Assembly: GCF_027942865.1 (NCBI RefSeq)
Contig: NC_134509.1
Location: forward strand, 14,596,017-14,660,016
Source: Odontesthes bonariensis
Lineage: Eukaryota > Chordata > Actinopteri > Atheriniformes > Atherinopsidae
Reading direction: 5' to 3'
DNA length: 64,000 nt
This document shows, one piece after another, positions 22,201 to 34,200 of this stretch (positions are counted from its first letter, which is position 1; the number at the start of each line of letters is the position of its first letter). The position numbers and the translations under genes are program-made. Under the pieces are notes generated by a model. The model worked only from the letters and a program-made list of their open reading frames with translations. It had not been told where the DNA came from and did not search any database.

Positions 22201-22240
22201 ACCACAAGTTTACTCAGACAGGCAGATGGTTTTACACACG

Positions 22241-22288
<48 letters not shown>

Positions 22289-25200
22289 GATACTGAACTA
22301 GATTTATGGCCTAGTGTTACGTCAGGACCCACCAAGAAGTAAAACCACAATAAAGGCTTGACTGAGGTGTCTTGTCTTTTCACATGTCTGGGAATGTAAG
22401 CCAATTATTTATACAGAGAGTTCAGTTGTATTTCAAGCTTATCCAGTAAATTAGCTTTGCTAAGAGTTGGGAGAAATAGAGGGGGAGAACTAGTGTCTAG
22501 AGTTTAGTGCCTTTAAACAGAAAACATATTCCTGAATACCATCTAGCTGAGGGGACAGAGGCAAAACATGCCAGTCATGAAGACAATAGTTCTTCTCTCC
22601 CAACCACCTGCCTTTTGGTCTCTGCAGACAAAAGGATGGCCTCTCTATCCCATTTAGTTCCCCTGAATGCCAATGACGACAGGGGGGTCACTCTGGGAGC
22701 AGAGAGGGTTTTAAAGTCCTTTTTATCTGTCGGGCTACAGTGTAGCATGACATCCACTGAGGCTGCCATTGTCCTGCGTAACCCTTTCTATTGTTTTCTT
22801 GTTTCTAACACACACAGAGGCAGATGAAGCAGTGTGTAAACAGAATCCAGAGTTATCTGTTGGTGCAGCGGTGATCCTACTCTCTGCGCACCTTTGGTGG
22901 ATTAATGCAGAACAGATACTGAAATGGAAATGTAGAAAGGCCGTGGCTCAGTGGTTAGAGTCGATCGTCCAATAACCGGAAGGTTGGCGGTTTGATTCCC
23001 ACTCTCGCCCCTCCAAAAAAAAAAAAAAAAAGATTGGTGGATCTGACAGCTGGAGGGGTGTCTGTCCACCTTGTCATGGATGAGGTGCCCTTGAGCAAGG
23101 CACCGTACCCCCATGATCCCCAGGTGCTGAATGGCTGCCCACCGCTCCATGTTGGCATCTGTCTCTGAGTGTCTGACCCTGTGCATGTGTGTGTCAACAG
23201 GTGCCAACCTGGATGGGTTAAAAGCAGAGGACAAATTTTGTGTGTGTGCATGACCAATAAATCGGATCTCTCTTTAAAGAAAGCAGAGTTTCACACATTG
23301 GAGATTAGGGGGTTCCCATAGGAGAATGGGACTCTGGATGGCTTGAATGAGAACACATAAATATGTGGTATCAAGGCATTGGAAGAATTTGGAGCATCTT
23401 GTTAAGCTACAGTAATATTCAGGGTTGCAGAAGTCAGTAAATAGAAATATTAGTTAGCTGAGAATGCAGCACCTGACACTTGAAGTCTGCTGGAGTGAGA
23501 AAAGTGCTGCCACTCACCATCATCACTGTCGGCCAAAATGGTGACTTTGGCAGATGGGAAGTTGGCGCCCATCTGGCCCCCCATCGGCATACTCAGGCTG
23601 ACGTTAAAGCTCTCCTCTTCCTCATAAAGTGAGTCATCAATGATAATGATGCGGCAGACTTTTTCTCTCTCGTCCTTATCGAAACGCAGCACGCTGGTGT
23701 GGTCCTCTGGTCGGGTGATGTAGTCAGAGTAGGACAAAACAGTGCTGGGTATGGTGCCAGTCGCCGTGCCTGAGGAATTATTGGAACAAAGAAGGGACAT
23801 CCGATGTCTTAATGGACTCCTTTGAGAAAACTTTTGTAAGGCTGCATACGTGAGCATTTTAATCTCACCTTGCTGAGTGTAACAGACTACCATAAGTTCC
23901 TGGCTAGCATCTCCTGACCGCCTCACCGGAACTAACAGCTCCCCAATATCCTCCTCTATCTTGAATTCTGCTTGAGGGATGAAGACTGTTGATTCTGTTT
24001 ATGGGGAAGAGCAAAACAAAGTGTTTTTTTTTTTTTTTTTTACATACCGTCATGAAAAAACAAGTGAAAACAAAGTTAGTTAAAATTGCTTCAAATGGCT
24101 CAAAAAAACAGATTCCTACCATCTCCAGGGTCCACAATCTCCACAGTTGCGGAGTCGGGAAATTCCAGCACCGCCATGACTGGGTCTGACAGCTGTATCT
24201 CAAAGGTCTCTGAGGTCTCAAACTCCTGGTCTGTGAATATCTTCACCCTCCAGGTAGCTGTAGTCTGCCCTGGGTTGAACTGGACCTGCTTCTGAGCTTT
24301 ACCACGGAAGTCCTTGTCCGTCGTTGCTGTGCCATCCTTAGTTCCAATACCTGAGGGAGAGGGATGCACATGTTTTGAGCTGTAACCAAAGGGAGACTCT
24401 GGTGGCACTTTAACAAAACAATGCAAACTGATACTGTGTCTTACAACTCACACACACACACACATAGTTTAGTTCAGTAAATTTTGACACATTATTTATA
24501 GTTGGAGTTGCTTCTTTGTCTGCTTCTTGTTTCACATGTGACCATAGATCACACAAATGTGTGAAAGACTTAAACACTACTATGCTGATGCGCTTTTAAT
24601 TGTATTATTTCACTGACGAGAGGGAAGAAAGCAGTGGTCAAACTTGAAAAGTTTTCTGTTGTGCTATTTTAGGGTAAACTGTGGAGATCCTGCTTCGCTA
24701 AATGAAGTAATAAGTCTAGGAAGGCAGATAAAGAGAGCTTTTATTCACTGTTAAAATGACAAATAAGGGGTTGTGTAGTTTCACTGTTCTTCATATTGTT
24801 TATTGAGAGGCATGTGAGAGAAATATTTTGAACCTAACCTGTATGTAAAAAAAGTCATCCACAAATTATGATAAAATCGCTAAAGAAGAACATCTGTAAA
24901 GATACATTGTTTGTCAATAAATCAGAACGAAGCTTAATAGTGACATTTTATTGGCTCTCAACACTTACTGATAAAAGAGGTCTCTCCCAGGTAGCCTCTG
25001 CGTTTCAGCTTCACCTCCAAGAATTTGGCATCTTCATCCACCAAATAGTATTCCCGCTCCAGAGAGATCCAAGCCCAGTTGAGCCGGAACGGCTGAGGTC
25101 TTAGTTTATTTCCACCTGCAGTGAGTGAAAAAAAAGCTTTCATTCAGAGCTCCTTTCAACTGTACCAAAATCAGCTCTGTTCATATTAGGAGTTAGTGAA

Positions 25201-28200
25201 GCTTGTAAACTGCAATCTGTGGTGGGCCCGGGGATAAAAGGAATAAAAGGGGCATTTTCATTTCGGAAGGGAAACATGATAACTTAATACCCGGGCTTCT
25301 CTAAGTCTAACTTCACTGCACCTCAAGAGGATTTGCATTACTTCTTTTTACTTCTGATTCTCATCCACTTTTATTTAATGCTCTGTCTTATTCTCAACCT
25401 TTAGTTAGGGATAACTATATGCATAACGATACTCTTGTAAAGTGGGCACATTTCATTATGTTTATGAACATGAATTATGTTAAACCGTAAATGTGGCTCC
25501 TGTGTGCAATGCAGTTATACTTATAAATGTACTTCATTTAAACATCCACATACAGGTAAAAGTATTCCAATTAAGGGCATTATCACATGCAACACTAAGT
25601 CTGTTATTTATCTGATTATGTGCCCATGTGGAAAGTCATATATTGGTAAAACCAGTAGGGAGTTAAAAGTACGCATTGCGGAGCATCGCACCACTATTCG
25701 CTGTAAAAACCTTAACTATCCAGTTGCAGCGCATTTTGTGGAAGCTGGTCATTCGGTTTCTGCGCTAAAATATATAGGCATTGAAAAGGTATCTCTACCT
25801 AGACGGGGTGGTAACCTTGAACGTCTACTATCTCAGAGAGAAAATTATTATATTCATTCCCTTAGGACATTAATTCCTTTTGGTTTAAATGTGGAATTTG
25901 AACTGAAATGTTTTCTCTAACTAGACTCATTGTTACTCTGCAGGTCTGGACTCTTTTGATGGGTTGACAGGGTGATACAATGCTTTTTATGACGGCCCCT
26001 AGTGGCCTGATTTAAACATTGCAAGTATTGACGTTATATTATTTTGTCTTCCCACCATGGGACTATATTGTATATAGACCACTTGGTATTTGGATCTTTT
26101 GCACTCACAGGGGCTGGTGTATTATTATGTTTATGTTTTTCTTTTTTCTTCCAATACTTATAAATTGTCTAAACCTATTACCTGTCCTTTTGACACTATT
26201 TGCCAATGTAAACAAATGTGATTGATTAATGTGTGACGAGACTCCACCTTGATTGGCAGGTGTCATGGGACTAATTAACTGATTGTTGTCAACCAATCAC
26301 ATACTAGAGGACAATTTATAAGAGGTGTTTTCACTTTGCTTGTGTAAAAACTTTTGTAAAAACTTGAGAAAGGCCACACTGGCCGAAACGTTGTTTGTAC
26401 AATAAATTCAGCATGATGGACAAGAGTGTGCGGTGTCTTCCCCTTTGAAGTAAACCGTGAGCAGGACACAGAGGAGCAGCAGGGTTGTGCTCGTTGTAAT
26501 TCGAGTGACTGCAAAGAGTGAAATGCCTGAATAAACTGTATTCCTCCTTTTCTAGATTATTACAATTAACTCAACATTCATGTTATTTGCACACTTTGTG
26601 ATCTTGAAATGATTAGACTGAGTTATCTGAACATTGTGAAGCATCTGAAGCGCCAAGTCACGTAGCTCTGATCCACAAACATAGATCCAATCCTTAATCC
26701 ACTCCATCTCATGACTCATATAATCCCTCCAACTGTCAGATCAGTTTAGACTACAGGTTCAATACTGACTACTTCAGAGATACTTAAGATAAGAGGTGCT
26801 CTTGAGTAATCTGAACACTTTTTTAACAGCAGCTGCTAAACAGCCTATGTCTTGTCCTTCAGTGAGATGAGCCTGGTGACCTGTGACTTGTGATGTGAAA
26901 TGGGTCAGGCTCAGTGGATTCTCTGAGTCTGGATTACAGAGGTTAGAGAGAGGTGTCTCTCTTTAGTTTTGCACGGCTGGTCACAGTGACAGCAGCCTCG
27001 CTGACCTAACTCTGTCGTAGATACGTAGAGGAGAGTAGGGAACTTTACTGAGTGTTGGAAAAAAAAAAGCAATTTGATAAGATGTTCTAGAGCTGAGGAA
27101 TTTCATGAAATGTGTCATGAAATGCACAATGAACAATACATTACCCTTGTTAAAGAGGCTTGAAAAATAAAAAGCAAACAGTACCTGGAGAACAATAGAA
27201 AAGAGCCTTACAATAAACCAGCATTAAGTTCAGTTTTGCATCAGTGAGGAAGACAGAGCCTGTGGTCTTCCTGCTATGTGGAACGAATGAAAACACAGGG
27301 GAGTTGAGTGTGGGTATTTGGGATGGGAAGGGGGACACTTCCTCAAACCCACATGTCAAGACTGAAGCCACACCAGGCCAAGTCACAACGGGGGCAAACC
27401 ACACTCATTGGAAGGCAGAGGCATACTCAGATGGAACTGATAAGAATAAGTGGAGATCCTGGGAAAATTATAATATTGGATTGCATCTCTCCTGGAATTC
27501 AATGCCTGGAGAACCTTTGACAACCATATAAACTTCAGTACTCAAAAAAGTTCAAGGAGTACTTATAGCTATACTATTACTATCCTCATTCTCTGTGCCA
27601 TCCACCACACACCGCTGGACTCATGAATGCAAGGACTTCTGTAGTAAAGCCAGGCGACAGTGTGGCAGAGATCTTAAGTCATGCTCCGTGCTCAGGTTTC
27701 CTGCGCAGAGCGGCTAAAAATACAGGAAACATGTATCATGTCTGTTTTGGCTCAGCCCAAATTCCTCATGTGTTGATGCTGCACATGCACAAAGCGATGA
27801 AAAATATAAACAGATACAATATAAATGAAAAAAATATACTCTTATTGTTTCCGTGAAGAATCTATTCATTGGCAGACAAATACAAATATGTCTGATTAGA
27901 CTTGCGCTCAATCTGCATTCATGAAGAAATCAACTTCTTGTTCCATTAAAGAAATGGTCTCATTCCAGCTTGATCTACTGTATCAATTGTATGAAAAAGA
28001 AATGAAGAGAGAGACAAAAAGTCTTTGACAAGCCTCAATTATCCAAACTGTCTTTGTGCTTGAAAGAGGGGTGTCCTGGCAGCTGGCCCCATTTGGAGCA
28101 GATATGTGGAGAAGCTTAGCCAGCAGCTATCATCAAGGATTATCAAATGAACATGGCCAAGACAAAAAGCTGCTTCAGTTTTGGCATCAGGCAATCAGGC

Positions 28201-31200
28201 AGCTTTAGGTTCCTGCTTTGGAAAAAGGAGCAAAACAATGGAGTTTTTATGAATCAGACTAGAACTCAGTGACACCTGATATTTCGGCGGCTTGTGCTGA
28301 ATAACAACAATACTAGTTTACAGTATGTTAATATATTAAAAAAAGTTTGTCGGGTGAAATTATGAATTTACAGTTTTATGGAATAAACGTTTTTGGATGT
28401 ATATTTGGAAAAGTTTTCAGAGAGTCAAAAAAAAAAAGAATCGGACTCTGCATGACCTGCTTGGTTTTGACTTTGAAATTTTAAACTTTAAAGCGACTGT
28501 TTGAAAAGGTTTTACATTTCAGTGTCACAGCACTAAGCTGAACTCATTGATGTACTAAGATTTTTTCGTTGTACCAAGAAATGTTATGTGAGTCTAGCAA
28601 GTAATAATGTATTTTATTGCATTTTTTATTGCAAATTTTCACAAGCTGTCCTGGTGAAATTTGATTCTTACTTTCTGTTTCTGTATTTGAGCAAAATTGT
28701 CCTCATTTGCATGTGGATACTTTAAACCTGATCAGACAAAATGTTTATGCAATATTGGAATAATCATTCGCTGGACCGCTGGTACATTGCTCAGAAGGAG
28801 CGAATTTAGCTGATGAAATGAAGTGATAGGAAAGCTGTAGGACTCATTGCACTGATTATTTTTTTATTGACTTTATTGACTTCACATTTTAGATCTGGTT
28901 TCTATGTTCACTCCTTTGCGCTATCAATTGGAAGAGTTTTATTTCACATGTGTAGGTTTGTCAGTGCGGAAGAGCGTTTAGTTCTTGGATGCATTTGTAT
29001 CATTTTAAGTTTTTCTGTTCAAAGGACGACATTGCAGTGGATATTGGATGATAAGCGTGTGAGACCTCTTCTGCTCATATGAGGAAGCACCTACAGCCAC
29101 AGCTCCGACACACTGACAGCTAGGCCTGTTGTAGAGGAAGATAATGTAGGTGTTACAGCTCCTAATGTGATAACGTGACTGTGGAACTTGACCCAAATGC
29201 AGGACGATGGAGACAGATATATCCAAAATGAAGTGTCGCAGCAGTCAAGGTGTTTTACAATAGTAGGGAGTCCGCGATGAGAACAAACTGGCAGGATGCA
29301 CCTGTAGCTTACAGACTAATGAAGTGGCTTGGGACCTGAAGGTTGCTTGTTAGCTTTCCTGAAAAAAGTCAGCTAACTCAAGGGATAAGCCAACATAGGT
29401 AAAGAACCAACTTTAAATAGTATATTTGGGCAATTTGTTACTAGCAGTCTTAAAAGATAGCTCCATTCATGGAAAATGCCAAATATGCCGGCTGCAAATG
29501 TCACAAGTCTTTCCAGCTGTGTTTATACTTAAAGGAGAACTGCGGTATTTTCAACATTAAGCCTCTTTTATGAGTCGTCTGCAATGTTTTCGAACCCCCC
29601 TCACCGCTTTTTTTATGTTTACTGCTGTCTCCGGTATTTGCCTAATTTTGATTAATCTCAACCTGCTTCAGAATGGCAAGTCATGTGCATGTCCTAAAAG
29701 GTCCGTAAAGGCACCATAAACGTCCGTTTTCAAAATAATCAACTCACCGGAGTGGTTACTGGTGTGCACTGGTAATCCATATCAAATGTCGTTGCGAAAA
29801 GTTGCTTCTTTCGTGTTTTATTTGACATTTTGTACTGGATGTTCATTGATATTACTCCGCCACCGCTAAGAAAATAGTGCGAGCATGAACGAGCTGCCAA
29901 ATAAAACACGACAGAAGCAACTTTTCGCAACGAAATTTGAAATGGATTACCAGTGCACACCAGTAACCACTCCGGTGAGTTGATGATTTTGAAAACGGAC
30001 ATTTATGGTGCTTTTACGGACCTTTTTGGACATGCACATGACTTGCCATTCTGAAGCAGGTTGAGATGAATCAAAATTAGGCAAATACCGGAGACAGCAG
30101 TAAAATTAAAAAAAGCGGTGAGTGGGGTTCTAAAACATTGCAGACGACTCATAAAAGAGGCTTAATGTTGAAAATACCGCAGTTCTCCTTTAAAGTCACA
30201 CAGTAGCATAACCTCAGGAGGAGGAACAACAAGCTGAGCTACTTTCTGACAAAGAACATCAAAGCAAAGATCGTCCTCAGTCTTTGTCTCTCAGTCCCCT
30301 GTCCCTGTTTTGCAAAACCTTCTTTCCCGCCAGACTCTTGGAGGAGCAGAGTGACAGCTGTACTCAACAAACCTCCTCCCCCTCCATGTTGCCCTTACTC
30401 CCTGTGCCGGCTTTGTTCACTTGTGGGACGAACAACTGAGAGGGACAGCAGGCCACAGTCTGGGTGGGCCAGATCTACCACCATGGCTTTCCTCCCTGCC
30501 TGCCTCTGCATTGTTCATGACAGCGTAGGAGTTGGGAATCTCCCTTCTCTGGCTTCTTTTGTACATGCTGTCAGACAGTGAGCATGGAGCTGGCATAAGC
30601 CCCAACAAATCAAGAATTAATCAGGAATCCAGACTTCCCACGGTTGCACAGACACAGTGCTTGAGGAAGAGTTGAAAATGGTTTTAAATGGCAAAAAAAA
30701 AAACTGAAAATGAAACACCTGCGAAAAGTAGCTGAAAACAAAGAAGTGAAAACGGCATCTGTGACATGGTTTTAGATATGACAGATGATCTGATTTATTA
30801 CAATTTTTATGACACGCACTATATTAGACCAGCAATCAAATCCAATACTCACAGTAGCTGCTGGACTCAGTTCACATTTCCATTAGCTTTCAAAGTGACA
30901 GTCATAATAATTTCTGCTGGGATGAAAAGTTTTATAGGCTGCATGTGTTTCTAAATGTCACTGTTAGCAGCTATTTAATAAATTAGCTGCAGTATGATTC
31001 ATAGCTCACATGGAAAGGCAAGGAATATGACAGAGGTATGATAATGTTTTTCAGAGTGAAATTAATTCCTCAGCTCCAGAGCACATGTGCATTTTTTAAT
31101 TTCAGGTAACTTCAGAGTCAGTATAGCCGAAGAAACAGGACATTGCAGCTTCAGATTTTCCCCGTACATGTTCCTCAGGAGCTCATATTTACACGGCACT

Positions 31201-34200
31201 GGGGTCGATACCATACATAGATGCAGTGGGATTGTGGGTCAGATCGGAGATATCATTGGAGAGGGAAGTCAAAATGGGGCTTTGACGTCCACCAGTATGA
31301 TGCAAGAAAGAGCAACCTGCTAAGAATATCCTCATCAAGTGACAAGCATCACATTATTGCAATTTCCTCGTCAATCATCCTGCACATATAAATACAGGGG
31401 GCGTTCCAGTCAGTTACACTCAGTATTTTAGTGTCACAGGTTTTAAGTGCAGAATGTTTGACCAAGGAGATGTCACACGTTGATACAAACAGAAAAAAAA
31501 TGAACTTTTAAAGGATTAGCTCAGTGTGCTCTCTGCTCACCCAGGAATTTATGACGGGAAGCACGTAAAAAAATGTCTGCACTGCTGAGTCTGAGTAGGA
31601 CACCAAAGTGATCCCTGCAGGATGTTGCAAACTGTTTGCAAGGGCCTGAGAACCACATTCTTTGACCCCTGAATGTCGTAACACAGAAGATTGCAACGTC
31701 TGTTGAAATCGAATAGTACCAAAAGTGGGGTTCTTAGAATCATTATTTTTCAGGGAAATATTACTTTAAGAGAGAATCCCAAAATGTCCAAAGACTGAAT
31801 GTCAGCATTTACAATGCTTACAATGGAAATGCTTGCATTCTGACATTTGGCTGGTATAATGTTGAATAATGCAATTTTTAGAATTTTGCGTCTGCATTCT
31901 AAGATTTAAAAATCACACATAATACAAATCAGGCTGATGAATATGCAAGTATTTGATCATAGACCAAAGAATTTGGCTGGATGAACATTTAAAGCTTTTC
32001 GGCAAGAACTGCAAATGTCGGCTTCACAGTCTTCTTGACAGATTTCACTGCGGTCCAAAATGATGGATGCACTGACAGACTGACAGTCCAGCAAACTGAG
32101 GTTTCCATGTCGCTAGCGTGGCTCAAAAGGAAAGCACTTGAAACTCAGTGACAGTTTGACTAAGCATTGCAACAGCTTTGCCATATGAGAGTAGATAAGA
32201 ATAACTGCTCTAGCCATACATCATAACACCCCGCCCTTACAGACCTCCAAGCAGCATAAATCAAGGCTGAAGCAAAAGCACGAAATGAGAAAGAGACCCA
32301 GAGAATGAGGCGATTTCATAGTTTATAGAAATGGAAAGGGGAATCCCCCGTAAGGAAAGAGGTGAAACAATGAACATACCAAAGAAATATAATGGTCATA
32401 CCCTAAAGGGTTCTTGGAGAACTGGATGCAGGGAAAGTGAGAACAGAGTGGGGTGTGGTGGAGGAGTCCTAAGAGGCCTCAGCCTCTCCAAGTCACAGGG
32501 GGCCCCAACTGTGGCACCATCAGCCAATAAATCTCCTGTGACTGTTGACACGAGTGACATGTAAGATCCCCAAACAGAGTAAGGAAGTAGGAGTATAACA
32601 TGGCTGTGTCGGTCAGTATACCATCCTATGGTAGAAAAGTACATCTGAAATTATTAAGATTGTGACCAACGTCCACGCTTCGTTCTATTATTTTATCTAT
32701 TTTTGTCTCTTTTACTTCCTACTCCCTCTTCTTTTTTTGCTGGCTATCCTTCCACACCCTGGGGAGGTGCCCCTTCAAGACATACACCTCCACATTGGGA
32801 GTCTACGAGTTATCGGGCTATCTGAGATTGGGTTGGATTTCTGCGGAGCTGGGAGTGGGGTGACCACAGACTTTGAAAGCGGATCTCCTGGAGCCTTTCC
32901 CCTCATGTATACACCTGTCTGCCTGGGATACCGCTTCACTTCAAGCTCTTGCTCCGTCTGTGCTGCTGGAGTCTGGAGTCTCTGAGGAAGTGCATTCCTC
33001 TCCCTGACACTGAATGATCACATAACACTCAACCCGCCAGGGTTTATGGTCCCTCCACAGAGCTGGGAGGCTGTATTGTTGCTATTGGAAAAAACACACG
33101 GAAACCAACTTCAACTTATCAGGAAGTGCAAGCCAATACACTGTTAGATCTGAAGATATTTCACCAGTTCTTAGACTGAAATGTGCTTTAAAAAAACTAC
33201 AAACCTCTCAACATGTCTGACAGAGAAGCTTGCTTTATTTCCCTGCTTCTTGTCTGGGGATATATGGAAGCTGTTTATCCACTTGTAAAAACAAGTATTT
33301 ATTGCTTCAGTATCCCACTGTTGAAGGGATAGCTGGAGGGATTTTCTGACCTGGTAACTTGCACGCAGTTTAGTGCTTTTCTAATAGCAATTCTCAGCAG
33401 ACATGGAACAAGCCAACGTGGACAGCACTTTATATCTGAGGTCATTGCCATCATTTCCAAAGAGATGAGTTTGGTATTCTAGCTACTATGTGAGAATTGG
33501 TCAAATTGACAAAAAAGGTGAATCATTTCACAGTGACAGAAAATCAATTCCCCCTCTCAGCCCATTTATTACTTCACCTCTCTCTGCAGCTTCGGCAACA
33601 AAGCGGTTTGATTCCATAGATAAGAGACTCTGTGGGTCACCAGGAGCAGCATGTGCAAACTTCTCAAGAAACTGAGGTTTTATCAAAGCAACCTGCCCCT
33701 TAAAGTCGACTTCATCCTCATCCCTGGAAAAGATCTGACTCTAGGAAATGAAACTTAACATAGAAGTTAATGATCTGAAAATCATAAAAATCCTATAATG
33801 CAACTTCCACAGCTCTTATGTTGAAGTATCCTTGGGCACTTGGCCAAAGTCATTTTGGATATAAGTGTCAGCTAAATGATTGTGATGTAATTATAAGTAG
33901 GAATATTCTTTTAAATACATGTGGTCATTTTGATTTTGGTTCTATTACCATGTTGCAAAAAGTTGGGGCAAGGGCAGACCAAAGACTGAAAAGTGATGAT
34001 TGTATTCCAGAGCGGCTCGGCCTTTAAGAGGTAAAGACAGGGAAGGGTTCACCACTGAATGGATTTGTGAGGTAAAGCTTCAGCATTTCAAGAAAATAGT
34101 GTTTTAACAGAAAATTGCCATCAGGATCTCATCGTTTACTTTATAAATTATCATTAAAAGATTCAGAAAATCTTGAGAAATGTGGAAAACTGAATCAGAA

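Larger units (their letters stand above)
17058..25115 (-). other. frem3: frem3 exons 3-13: five Calx-beta domains
   Basis: Eleven small exons encode five consecutive Calx-beta units, each about 110-125 aa. Each starts with a hydrophobic strand such as [28 protein letters not shown] or [14 protein letters not shown], and contains a variant of the T-x-D-GTA or GSAxxxxDY motif. Most exon boundaries are phase 1, and units split over two exons. The donor of exon 13 was placed after ACG (GTGGGT) rather than four bases later, because only that keeps the ...VVCVT-ACNPKY... reading in frame. Calx-beta domains in this family are extracellular; calcium binding is inferred from the family. Confidence 0.87.
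25440..26480 (+). mobile_element. Penelope-like retroelement, 5'-truncated 3' part
   Basis: The segment holds the C-terminal GIY-YIG endonuclease region of a Penelope-like element (separate entry), a 3' untranslated part and a terminal region with a hammerhead-like fold and AATAAA at 26401-26406. There is no reverse transcriptase upstream, so the copy is 5' truncated. It lies in frem3 intron 2 and is antisense to the gene. Both boundaries are approximate; no target-site duplication was identified. Confidence 0.8.

Noticed and set aside
22243..22284. CRISPR-like or other regular repeat array
   Set aside because: It is a simple CA microsatellite in eukaryotic DNA.
22936..23010. Functional tRNA gene
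   Set aside because: It has A and B box resemblance only; the cloverleaf does not close and it continues into a SINE body.
25477..25920. Host GIY-YIG nuclease gene
   Set aside because: The Cys-rich linker, RGGN-x-E block and C-terminal ending match Penelope-like elements, and the surrounding sequence is a retroelement 3' end inside a frem3 intron.
32331..32564. 77-codon plus-strand ORF in frem3 intron 2
   Set aside because: It is random-looking composition without conserved motif, splice sites or neighbours.
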